DNA from: Imperialibacter sp964351395
GTDB lineage: Bacteria > Bacteroidota > Bacteroidia > Cytophagales > Cyclobacteriaceae
DNA length: 64,000 bases
NCBI GenBank assembly: GCA_964351395.1
Contig: CAYGOF010000011.1
Coordinates: forward strand, 124,001 to 188,000
Direction: 5' to 3'
Position numbers and translations under genes: made by a program. The notes beneath the pieces are model-generated. The model saw nothing but the letters and a program-made list of their open reading frames with translations. It had not been told where the DNA came from and did no database searches. Positions 44,700-52,943 of the stretch are shown piece by piece. Positions within the stretch are counted from its first letter, which is position 1, and each line of letters starts with the position of its first letter.

Positions 44700-46046
44700 T
44701 TAAAGCAACTTAACTAAGCCATAAAGAGCAATTCCGACGATCGAAATGATACTGATCCATAGTGTTAGATCGTAGAGCTTGCTGGAAGTCACCGGTTGAG
44801 TCCGTTTGTACTTAAAATGAATGGCCGCAAAAGCCACTAGCAAAAGGAGTACAGATCCAACGATACCTCCGGAAAGAATCATCAGAACGGGAGATTCCAC
44901 AAAAAAATAGGCCAAAGCCCAGGCAATAGGGATCAGCCACGACAAAATTGAAATCGTTTTCTTTCTTTCCGTCTGGTCGAAGAAATTGATCCAACCTAGC
45001 TGACCAAAAATATCGGCATACATCCTTGTCCAGAAAGCCAGCGTAGCAAAAACGCTTGAAAAGAGCACAAAGAAAGCCCCCACGAGGAAGATCGTTTTAA
45101 ATCCAGGGCCCAATGATTCGGTGTAGATAGTGGCAATGGTTTCCACCATCTTGAGTCCTTCAGGAACAGAACCGCTATGATTCAATACGGCCGCTCCTAA
45201 CAGATAGAAAGCTGCTGTCACAGAGGTGTAGATAATCATGGCGACGGTAGCGTCGAGGTACATGACTTTGATCCAGCCATCCGCCCGATACAGCCAGGCT
45301 TGGGTGCCATCCCTCGGTCCGGTATAGGCCGCATACCCTTTTTCTCTACACCAATAGGTATAGGCCAATATTTCGTCGCTGGCAACGCCTGTAATGCCAA
45401 AAGCGCCAATGGCTACGCCGACCAGGGCAGGTGACAAGTCGAATTGCAATCCGCTCCAGATATCGGCCATAGAAATGCTGTATTGCGTACCAGAAAGGAA
45501 CACCAGGCAGGCTATGGTTAGGCAGGTAAACAGCACTGTCATCACCAAAGAGGCCTTTTCAACCGGCAGATAATAGCCCTTGAAAATAACGGCAGCTACC
45601 AAAACGGCCACAAAAATCACCCAGGCTTGCACTGGCATGTTCGGGAACAGCATATGTAGTACCAGTGCCGATCCGCCCAACATGCCCCCAATTTGAAACA
45701 CCTTCAGTGACATGAGGCTGAAAATCGTTACGACAGACCATTTACCGCCCCCGGTTTGGGTGCCAGGGAGTAGTTTAAACGCCTGCATGGCCGTTTCGCC
45801 GGTCATGATGGTGTGCTTGCCGAATTCGACTTGCACTGCGACTTTGATCAGGCAGCTGGCAATGATGATCCAAAAGGCTGTAAACCCTGCAGAAGCACCT
45901 AATGTAGTGGTAGCAATTAACTCTCCGGAACCGACAATGGAAGCTGACAGGATAAAGCCTGGGCCTAGAAACTTTAATCGCTGAAAAAAGGTAGCAGGTG
46001 GCTCTTTGACAGTGGCCGCACTGATAAGGTAACTATTGTCGGTCAT
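44700..46046 (-). CDS. Nramp-like transporter lacking the metal-binding motifs
   Basis: The 448-residue protein has about 11 membrane helices in the LeuT/Nramp arrangement and starts with GPGFILSASIVGSGELIATTTLG. Canonical Nramp has DPGN in helix 1, but here residues 39-42 are GSGE. In helix 6 the MPH motif is replaced by GITGVASDE (218-225). Both known metal-coordinating sites are therefore missing. It may carry a different substrate, as do some Nramp-related proteins. The divergent FAD oxidoreductase gene begins 164 bases upstream. Confidence 0.85.
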   Translation of the reverse strand: MTDNSYLISAATVKEPPATFFQRLKFLGPGFILSASIVGSGELIATTTLGASAGFTAFWIIIASCLIKVAVQVEFGKHTIMTGETAMQAFKLLPGTQTGGGKWSVVTIFSLMSLKVFQIGGMLGGSALVLHMLFPNMPVQAWVIFVAVLVAAVIFKGYYLPVEKASLVMTVLFTCLTIACLVFLSGTQYSISMADIWSGLQFDLSPALVGVAIGAFGITGVASDEILAYTYWCREKGYAAYTGPRDGTQAWLYRADGWIKVMYLDATVAMIIYTSVTAAFYLLGAAVLNHSGSVPEGLKMVETIATIYTESLGPGFKTIFLVGAFFVLFSSVFATLAFWTRMYADIFGQLGWINFFDQTERKKTISILSWLIPIAWALAYFFVESPVLMILSGGIVGSVLLLLVAFAAIHFKYKRTQPVTSSKLYDLTLWISIISIVGIALYGLVKLL

Positions 46047-46210
46047 GTAAGCGGGTAAGTAGGGTGTTTACAATATACTAATAATAAGCAGCTCAGGCAT
46101 GATTCAAAAGCCTTTGATGGAATACCTGGACCTCGAGGGCCTTAGGATGTCTTTTCCCACCTTCCCATCAGTCTAATTGCCTATCTTTAGGTTTTTAAAT
46201 AAAATACTGA

Positions 46211-47794
46211 TTGCAAAAAGAACTACAGTTTCAGGTTTTACCTGAGGAAGCGGCAGACGAAGAAGTACTGCGAAGATTAGTCGGGCAAAAGGCATACATT
46301 CCTTTAGCCGATATCAGGCACGTGGAAGTGCTCAAGCGCTCCATTGACGCCAGACAGCGTACCATCAAGGTCAACTTGTCTGTAAGGGTATATATCAACG
46401 AAGATTTTAAGGAGGAGGCCACCTGGTTGCCCGATTATGCCGATGTTTCTAATGCTGAGGAGGTGATCATTATCGGGGCAGGCCCTGCAGGGCTTTTTGC
46501 AGCCCTTAGGTGTATTGAGTTGGGGAAAAAGCCTATTATTCTTGAGAGAGGAAAAGACGTGCGTGACCGCCGCCGTGATCTTAAGGCCATCAACATTGAT
46601 CATATTGTGAATGAAGACTCCAACTACTGTTTTGGAGAAGGAGGCGCTGGTACCTATTCTGATGGCAAGCTCTATACCCGAAGCAAGAAAAGAGGAGATG
46701 TGCAGCGCATTCTAAAACTCCTTGTCGGTTTTGGTGCTACGAAAGAGATACTTGTGGAGGCTCATCCACATATTGGCACCAACAAATTGCCGGAAATTAT
46801 CACCGAGATAAGAGAAATGATCATCGCTCGGGGAGGCGTGGTTAAATTTAACACCAAAGTAACGGACTTCTTGCTCAAGGGGGATGCTATTGAGGGTGTT
46901 GCTACTGCTACCGGCGACAAAATTCTGGCTTCTAAAGTAATCTTAGCTACAGGGCATTCAGCCAGAGACATATTTGAATTGCTTGACCGGAAAAAGATCG
47001 CTATCGAGCTCAAGCCGTTTGCGCTGGGCGTGAGGGTGGAACATCCGCAATCGTTGATTGACACCATACAGTACAAGTGCGATGACCGGGGCACTTATTT
47101 GCCACCGGCACCCTATAACATTGTGAGGCAAGTCGGAAGTGGCACGAATACCCGTGGTGTTTATTCCTTCTGTATGTGTCCGGGAGGCGTGATCGCACCC
47201 TGTGCCACAAGCCCTGGTGAAGTGGTGACCAATGGCTGGTCTCCTTCCAAGAGGGATCAACCTTCGGCGAACTCAGGTATTGTAGTGGAACTTCGGCCCG
47301 AAGATTTCAAAGCATTTGCAAGCAGAGGTCCATTAGCTGCCATGGCTTTTCAGCAGTCGATCGAACAGCTCGCCTGGAAACAAGGCGGTCAGACTCAACG
47401 GGTACCTGGACAAAGACTGGTCGATTTCACGAATGATGTATTATCCGCTGACGTGCCAGAAACCTCTTATAAACCCGGCGTCACTTCTGTGGAGCTGGCA
47501 AGTGTATTGCCAGATTTCATTTACAAGACGCTTCAGGAAGGTTTTAGAGAGTTCGGCAAGGCCATGAAGGGCTACCTGACCAACGATGCCATTGTGCATG
47601 CGCCGGAAAGCCGCACGTCGTCACCTGTGCGTATTCCACGTGATCCGGAAACACTGGAGCATATTGCTGTGAAAGGACTTTATCCCTGCGGCGAAGGAGC
47701 CGGTTATGCAGGTGGTATTGTATCTGCTGCCATTGACGGCGAAAAGTGTGCTGAGAAAGCGGTAGGGTACGTGGCAGCGGTTGTTGGTGAGTGA
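46211..47794 (+). CDS. FAD-dependent oxidoreductase (NAD(P)/FAD family)
   Basis: The 527-residue protein starts at TTG 46211; no ATG or GTG alternative fits better. After an N-terminal domain of about 85 residues there is a Rossmann FAD site, IIGAGPAGLFAALRCIE, followed by LERGKDVRDRR, and a later CFGEGGAGTYSDGKL, the typical sequence of the uncharacterised flavoprotein family related to dehydrogenases of the YtfN/YpfJ-like type. The C-terminal GEGAGYAGGIVSAAIDG closes the FAD site. The substrate is unknown. There is no obvious operon partner. Confidence 0.85.
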   Translation: MQKELQFQVLPEEAADEEVLRRLVGQKAYIPLADIRHVEVLKRSIDARQRTIKVNLSVRVYINEDFKEEATWLPDYADVSNAEEVIIIGAGPAGLFAALRCIELGKKPIILERGKDVRDRRRDLKAINIDHIVNEDSNYCFGEGGAGTYSDGKLYTRSKKRGDVQRILKLLVGFGATKEILVEAHPHIGTNKLPEIITEIREMIIARGGVVKFNTKVTDFLLKGDAIEGVATATGDKILASKVILATGHSARDIFELLDRKKIAIELKPFALGVRVEHPQSLIDTIQYKCDDRGTYLPPAPYNIVRQVGSGTNTRGVYSFCMCPGGVIAPCATSPGEVVTNGWSPSKRDQPSANSGIVVELRPEDFKAFASRGPLAAMAFQQSIEQLAWKQGGQTQRVPGQRLVDFTNDVLSADVPETSYKPGVTSVELASVLPDFIYKTLQEGFREFGKAMKGYLTNDAIVHAPESRTSSPVRIPRDPETLEHIAVKGLYPCGEGAGYAGGIVSAAIDGEKCAEKAVGYVAAVVGE

Positions 47795-47882
47795 AGACAC
47801 TCACCAAGGCAACGGGTGACGATTCTAATCAACAAAATCGAACGCATTTATTTCAAGGCTGCATTTTATTATTTTTCTAGCA

Positions 47883-48311
47883 ATGATCAGAAGTGACAGA
47901 TATCGCCTTTTAACATTGAGATATACCTTTCCGGTTTGTTTTGTCTTTATGCTAATAGTTGTTTGGACATCCTTTTTTGAAATTGATTTTGATATATACA
48001 ACCTGTTGTTGTCTATCGGGGTCACGATAGCAGGTATCGTTTTGAGCTACATTAATGTATCGATGATTCGATCTGCATTGATTTTTGAAGACGGTATAAC
48101 TATTGATGGTGAAACTATATTTTGGCGAGACATATTGAAGGTTCGGACGAGCTGGTTTCTAATATACAGAGTAAGTACTTCGGAAGGGGACTATTATTTT
48201 GCGCCAGCAGGATTTCTATTTACTTTCTTCGGACTTATTCTTTGGGGCGACGAAATGTATGGAGTCTTTGTTAAGCGGGGCTTTCTTCAGAGTTCGGCCT
48301 TTAACTTCTAA
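47883..48311 (+). CDS. Hypothetical two-helix membrane protein
   Basis: The 142-residue protein has two hydrophobic helices (about 15-32 and 38-58) joined by a short turn, then a soluble C-terminal region with a beta-like pattern (IFEDGITIDGETIFWRDI), which resembles a small PH-like or YcxB-type domain. I recognise no family with confidence. A strong hairpin follows at 48323. Confidence 0.65.
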   Translation: MIRSDRYRLLTLRYTFPVCFVFMLIVVWTSFFEIDFDIYNLLLSIGVTIAGIVLSYINVSMIRSALIFEDGITIDGETIFWRDILKVRTSWFLIYRVSTSEGDYYFAPAGFLFTFFGLILWGDEMYGVFVKRGFLQSSAFNF

Positions 48312-48322
48312 TAAAATGAAAA

Positions 48323-48368
48323 GGCGACTCGCACTAAAACAGCCTTTGCTGTTTAGGTGCGAGTCGCC
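48323..48368. terminator. Long hairpin after the two-helix membrane protein gene
   Basis: GGCGACTCGCAC (48323-48334) and GTGCGAGTCGCC (48357-48368) form a perfect 12-bp stem, extended by TAAAACAG/CTGTTTA with one bulge. The plus side has no T-run (CCACACC follows); the minus side has TTTTCATTTT. It may be a rho-independent terminator for a minus-strand transcript or a stable RNA end. Confidence 0.5.
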
Positions 48369-48468
48369 CCACACCTCCATCCAATAATTAAAATGTTAAG
48401 CTTTTGAAGGATATTATTGTCTTTAATACTACATTTCTCGCAGAACTCAACAACTAGACAAAATAGCC

Positions 48469-48579
48469 ATGGCAAAAGGAACATCGCCCCAAAAAGGAAA
48501 CGAAAAAAAGGAGCCCACCAAGAACCTGAAAGAAAAGAGGGCTGAGAAGAAAGCTAAGAAAGCATCAAAAAGGGATTAA
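48469..48579 (+). CDS. Small basic Lys-rich protein (36 residues)
   Basis: The ATG at 48469 opens a 36-residue frame, MAKGTSPQKGNEKKEP onward, almost half Lys/Arg/Glu and ending AKKASKRD. It resembles short Lys-rich proteins I recall from Cytophagales. A terminator overlaps the stop codon, which supports a real transcript. The function is unknown. Confidence 0.55.
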   Translation: MAKGTSPQKGNEKKEPTKNLKEKRAEKKAKKASKRD

Positions 48580-48593
48580 GTTCCCTTTTTTTT
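48567..48593 (+). terminator. Terminator overlapping the end of the small basic gene
   Basis: AAAAAGGGA (48567-48575) and TCCCTTTTT (48582-48590) form a 9-bp stem with loop TTAAGT, and the T-run continues. It overlaps the stop codon at 48577-48579 and ends at the convergent gene's stop. Confidence 0.75.
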
Positions 48594-48969
48594 ATTCGTA
48601 AAAGTCGATCAAAGCCCCAAAGTAGGTGGTATTCCAACCATCAACGATATCATCGTAGTCTTCATCGGGAATATTGCTATGGCGCAACTCCGCCGAAGTG
48701 CCGTTTTTATGAGCATGCAGAATAATCGTCACAATCGACGCTTCTTCTTGTTCGCCAAAATACCATTGCTGCACTATTTTCCTTCCTGCTTCAAACTCCA
48801 GGTTTTTACCTACAATGCTTCCTTCCCAAAGGGAGAATTCGGACCCAGGTTCTGTTGACATCTCTGCTTCTTCGCCAGTCCATGCATGTAAGGAGGCTGG
48901 GTGAGTGAGTGCCGCATACACCTCTTCGGGTAGGGCTGGAATGATATAGTATTTCTTATAGTCTTTCAT
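48592..48969 (-). CDS. SRPBCC/AHSA1-like START-domain protein
   Basis: The 125-residue protein has the SRPBCC helix-grip pattern: an N-terminal strand (YYIIPALPEEVYAALTHP), then TGEEAEMSTEPGSEFSLWEGSIVGKNLEFEAGRKIVQQW-type central strands, and a long C-terminal helix (YDDIVDGWNTTYFGALIDFYE). AHSA1-type members bind hydrophobic ligands; the activator of Hsp90 ATPase domain is a relative. The ligand here is unknown. It faces away from icmF. Confidence 0.82.
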   Translation of the reverse strand: MKDYKKYYIIPALPEEVYAALTHPASLHAWTGEEAEMSTEPGSEFSLWEGSIVGKNLEFEAGRKIVQQWYFGEQEEASIVTIILHAHKNGTSAELRHSNIPDEDYDDIVDGWNTTYFGALIDFYE

Positions 48970-49075
48970 TCAAACAAATGGGTGCTTTGAAATTGCTGAT
49001 TTCAGATTGGATACTGCCATTAGAACTGAATTTTGCGTCAAAAATGCTTAAGAAAAACCAAAGAATGATTCCCTT

Positions 49076-49113
49076 ATTCACATTTTTGATTGCAATCAGA
49101 AAATTATGTGAAT
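49076..49113. promoter_or_regulatory. Nested palindromes upstream of icmF, possible operator
   Basis: ATTCACAT (49076-49083) and ATGTGAAT (49106-49113) are perfect complements. Inside them is the 12-bp palindrome TGATTGCAATCA (49087-49098). The element lies about 120 bases before the icmF ATG and about 110 bases from the SRPBCC start. No regulator gene is adjacent. Confidence 0.5.
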
Positions 49114-49234
49114 CAACATGAAATAGAAAATTCTTAAAACACCTTTAAACGGCCAATATCTGTTGGTGTAAAGGAAGTTCCTATGTCCCGCACATTGGTT
49201 AACTTTAGGAAAACATAGACCCGAAGTACTTTTT

Positions 49235-52200
49235 ATGTCACATACCGATTCGCCCTACAAACCAAAAAATCATATACGGATAGTTACTGCCGCCTCCTTG
49301 TTCGACGGTCACGATGCAGCTATTAATATCATGCGTCGCATTATTCAGGCAACAGGGGTAGAGGTGATCCATCTGGGGCACAACCGGTCAGTACAGGAGA
49401 TTGTCGATTGCGCTATTCAGGAAGACGTACAATCGATCGCCATTACAAGCTACCAGGGCGGACATGTGGAGTTTTTCAAATACATGTACGACCTATTGAG
49501 AGAAAAAGGCTCCGGGCATATCAAAATATTTGGCGGTGGAGGCGGCACGATCCTCCCCACGGAGATTGAAGAACTGCATGCCTACGGTATCAACCGCATT
49601 TACTCTCCCGACGATGGCCGCACCATGGGATTGCAAGGTATGATCAACGACCTCATAGCAGGAAGTGATTTCCCGATTGGAGAGCACCTAAACGGGGAGC
49701 TTGCTGGTTTGAAGCAAAAAGACATGAAGTTGGTTGCCAGATTGATCTCTGCTGCGGAAAACTTCCCCGAGCAGGCGAAGACGGTGCTCGAAAAGGTCGA
49801 TACAGAGGCTGCCAAAAGCAGTGTGCCTGTATTGGGAATTACTGGTACTGGAGGCGCTGGAAAGTCAAGCCTGGTTGATGAGCTGGTGCGACGATTTTTA
49901 ATAGATTTCAACGACAAGCACATTGGCGTAGTGTCTGTCGATCCTTCAAAGAGGAAAACAGGCGGTGCGCTATTAGGCGACAGGATCAGGATGAATGCCA
50001 TTCACCACCCAAGGGTGTATATGCGTTCTCTTGCCACCAGGCAGTCCAACCTGGCTTTGTCAAAACATGTGCAGGAGGCAGTCAACATCTTAAAGGCAGC
50101 TGATTTTGACCTGATCATCCTCGAAACCTCTGGCATTGGCCAATCGGACACTGAGATCACCGATCATTCTGACGTGTCGCTGTATGTAATGACGCCTGAG
50201 TATGGCGCAGCCACCCAGTTGGAAAAGATAGATATGCTCGACTTTGCCGACATGATCGCCCTCAATAAGTTCGATAAGCGGGGAGCACTCGATGCGTTGC
50301 GAGATGTAAAAAAGCAGTACAAACGCAACCACAACTTGTGGGATACACCGGACGAGGAGTTGCCGGTATTCGGCACCATCGCCAGTCAGTTCAACGATCC
50401 AGGAATGAATACCCTGTATAGGAAGTTGATGGATAAGTTGGTGGAAAAAACAGGAGCCAAACTATCATCTTCTTCTGTTTCCTCAGACCAGCTTTCTGAG
50501 AAAATCTTCATCATACCTCCCAAACGAACTCGCTATTTGTCGGAGATTACAGAAACGATCAGGCATTACAACCAATGGGTAGAAGACCAGAAGGAGGTGG
50601 CACAAACTCTTTTTGGCATCAAAAAAACCATAGCAGCAGCAAAGAGGGCTGGGAATGACGAATCATTGGAGGAAAAGCTGAATCAATTGTTTGAAAAGAC
50701 CTCGCTTGATTTGGACCCACGAAACCTCAAACTCATCGAGGACTGGCCAGCCAAGGTGCAGATGTATAAAAACGATGAATACATCTACAAAGTAAGGGGT
50801 AAAGAAATCAAAGTGCCCACACACACTGTGTCTCTTTCCCACACCAAAATCCCCAAAATCAGCATGCCCCGGTACGAGGCCTGGGGCGATGTTCTTAAAT
50901 GGAGTTTGCAGGAGAATGTACCCGGCGAATTCCCCTATGCAGCTGGCGTTTTTCCATTCAAGCGGACGACCGAAGACCCTACACGCATGTTTGCTGGGGA
51001 AGGTGGCCCTGAACGGACCAATAAGCGTTTTCACTATGTATCGAAAGACAATGCTTTCGCCAGACTTTCCACTGCATTTGATTCGGTGACCTTGTATGGA
51101 GAAGACCCTGACCACCGTCCCGACATCTATGGTAAGATTGGCAACTCAGGTGTCAGCATTTGTTCATTGGATGATGCCAAAAAGCTCTATTCAGGCTTTG
51201 ACCTGATTGATCCCACTACTTCTGTTTCCATGACCATCAATGGTCCGGCAGCTACCATTTGTGCGTTTTTCATGAATGCGGCTATCGACCAGAATTGTGA
51301 GAAGTATATCAAAGAGCAGGGGCTGGAAAATGAGGTGAAGCAAAAGATCAAGAAGCTGTTTTCCGACAAAGGTATGAAGCAGCCTGTCTACAATGGAGCC
51401 ATTCCGGAAGGTAACGATGGCCTGGGCCTTTTGCTTTTGGGGGTAACGGGTGATCAAGTACTTCCTGCTGAAGTGTATGAAAGAATAAAAACAGACACCT
51501 TGTCAAAGGTAAGGGGCACGGTTCAGGCCGATATTCTCAAGGAAGACCAGGCACAAAACACCTGTATTTTCAGTACCGAGTTTTCGCTCAAAGTAATGGG
51601 GGATGTGCAGCAGTACTTTATTGACCAGCAGGTTAGGAACTTCTACTCTGTGTCTATTTCAGGTTACCATATTGCAGAAGCAGGTGCCAACCCAATTTCG
51701 CAGTTGGCTTTCACCTTGTCGAACGGCTTTACCTTTGTAGAATACTATGCCAGTCGCGGTATGAACGTCGATGACTTTGCGCCTAACTTGTCTTTTTTCT
51801 TTAGCAATGGCGTTGATCCTGAATATTCAGTAATTGGCAGAGTGGCCAGAAAGATTTGGGCCAAAGCAATGAAGCTAAAGTACGGAGCCAATGAGCGTTC
51901 TCAAATGCTGAAATACCACATTCAAACCAGCGGTCGTTCCCTACACGCTCAGGAGATTGACTTCAATGATATCCGCACCACGCTGCAGGCCTTGTATGCC
52001 ATTTACGACAATTGTAATTCCCTGCATACCAATGCCTATGACGAAGCTATAACTACGCCTACCGAGGAATCGGTTCGTAGAGCAATGGCCATTCAATTGA
52101 TCATCAATAAAGAACTGGGGCTTGCCAAAAATGAAAACCCAATTCAGGGTGCTTTTATTATCGAGGAGCTGACCGATTTGGTAGAGGAAGCGGTGATGGC

Positions 52201-52612
52201 AGAGTTTGATAGAATTACTGAAAGAGGCGGTGTGTTAGGGGCGATGGAGACGATGTATCAACGCAGCAAAATCCAGGAGGAAAGTCTCTACTATGAAACG
52301 ATGAAACACAATGGCGACTTTCCGATTATTGGTGTCAATACTTTCTTATCGAGGAAGGGATCACCTACCATCACGCCGATGGAGATCATCAGGGCCACGA
52401 AGGAAGAGAAGGAGTTTCAAATAGAATCGCTCAACAATCTTCAGAAGTTTAACGAAGCGAAAAGTCAGGAAATCTTATCAAGACTTCAACAGGCTGCCAT
52501 CAGCAACAAAAATGTATTTGAGGAGCTGATGGAGGCTGTGAAGTACTGTTCATTAGGACAAATTACCCGCGCGCTATATGAGGTAGGAGGGCAGTACCGA
52601 CGAAATATGTGA
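49235..52612 (+). CDS. icmF: Fused isobutyryl-CoA mutase (B12 domain, MeaB GTPase, mutase)
   Basis: The 1125-residue protein joins three units. Residues 1-150 form the cobalamin domain with DGHDAA and the cobalt ligand His26. Residues 195-440 form a MeaB-like GTPase with Walker A GTGGAGKS (204-211). Residues 560-1125 form the mutase barrel. At the substrate site methylmalonyl-CoA mutase has Tyr and Arg; here Phe599 (RFHY) and Gln774 (AQNTCIF) are the IcmF residues. It should interconvert isobutyryl-CoA and n-butyryl-CoA, with the GTPase acting as chaperone for cofactor loading. No branched-chain genes are adjacent. Confidence 0.95.
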   Translation: MSHTDSPYKPKNHIRIVTAASLFDGHDAAINIMRRIIQATGVEVIHLGHNRSVQEIVDCAIQEDVQSIAITSYQGGHVEFFKYMYDLLREKGSGHIKIFGGGGGTILPTEIEELHAYGINRIYSPDDGRTMGLQGMINDLIAGSDFPIGEHLNGELAGLKQKDMKLVARLISAAENFPEQAKTVLEKVDTEAAKSSVPVLGITGTGGAGKSSLVDELVRRFLIDFNDKHIGVVSVDPSKRKTGGALLGDRIRMNAIHHPRVYMRSLATRQSNLALSKHVQEAVNILKAADFDLIILETSGIGQSDTEITDHSDVSLYVMTPEYGAATQLEKIDMLDFADMIALNKFDKRGALDALRDVKKQYKRNHNLWDTPDEELPVFGTIASQFNDPGMNTLYRKLMDKLVEKTGAKLSSSSVSSDQLSEKIFIIPPKRTRYLSEITETIRHYNQWVEDQKEVAQTLFGIKKTIAAAKRAGNDESLEEKLNQLFEKTSLDLDPRNLKLIEDWPAKVQMYKNDEYIYKVRGKEIKVPTHTVSLSHTKIPKISMPRYEAWGDVLKWSLQENVPGEFPYAAGVFPFKRTTEDPTRMFAGEGGPERTNKRFHYVSKDNAFARLSTAFDSVTLYGEDPDHRPDIYGKIGNSGVSICSLDDAKKLYSGFDLIDPTTSVSMTINGPAATICAFFMNAAIDQNCEKYIKEQGLENEVKQKIKKLFSDKGMKQPVYNGAIPEGNDGLGLLLLGVTGDQVLPAEVYERIKTDTLSKVRGTVQADILKEDQAQNTCIFSTEFSLKVMGDVQQYFIDQQVRNFYSVSISGYHIAEAGANPISQLAFTLSNGFTFVEYYASRGMNVDDFAPNLSFFFSNGVDPEYSVIGRVARKIWAKAMKLKYGANERSQMLKYHIQTSGRSLHAQEIDFNDIRTTLQALYAIYDNCNSLHTNAYDEAITTPTEESVRRAMAIQLIINKELGLAKNENPIQGAFIIEELTDLVEEAVMAEFDRITERGGVLGAMETMYQRSKIQEESLYYETMKHNGDFPIIGVNTFLSRKGSPTITPMEIIRATKEEKEFQIESLNNLQKFNEAKSQEILSRLQQAAISNKNVFEELMEAVKYCSLGQITRALYEVGGQYRRNM

Positions 52613-52616
52613 TCAA

Positions 52617-52835
52617 TTACACCTTCTTCGGAGGTAGCTCAAAAGCGACTGCCTCATGTTCGAAGCCATCCTTATGTGAGCCATCGCAAAAAGGCCTGTT
52701 GGCTGATTTACCGCAACGGCAAAGCGACACAATGGTGCGCCCCTGAAGTCCATAAGCATTGCCTTCTCTGTCTACAATTTCGAAGTCACCATCAATTTTT
52801 AATGAGCCGTTGTTATTAACTGTGATTTTGGTCAT
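52617..52835 (-). CDS. CDGSH iron-sulfur protein
   Basis: The 72-residue protein has the single [2Fe-2S] motif CRCGKSANRPFCDGSH, with three Cys and one His as ligands, as in mitoNEET and bacterial relatives. There is no membrane helix. A possible role is electron or cluster transfer, but it is not established. The stop lies 4 bases from the convergent icmF stop. Confidence 0.93.
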   Translation of the reverse strand: MTKITVNNNGSLKIDGDFEIVDREGNAYGLQGRTIVSLCRCGKSANRPFCDGSHKDGFEHEAVAFELPPKKV

Positions 52836-52943
52836 GGTTTGTTTTTCTTGTAAAGCTAGAAACTTGACCGGCAGTTAAAAAGAAATAACTCAGAGGATGT
52901 AGTTTTGTCCTGAAATAAGAATTTTGTTTTAAATCCTCCGCCC

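Noticed and set aside
50663..51115. A 150-residue open frame on the minus strand
   Set aside because: It is antisense to the mutase domain of icmF and is explained by its codon pattern.
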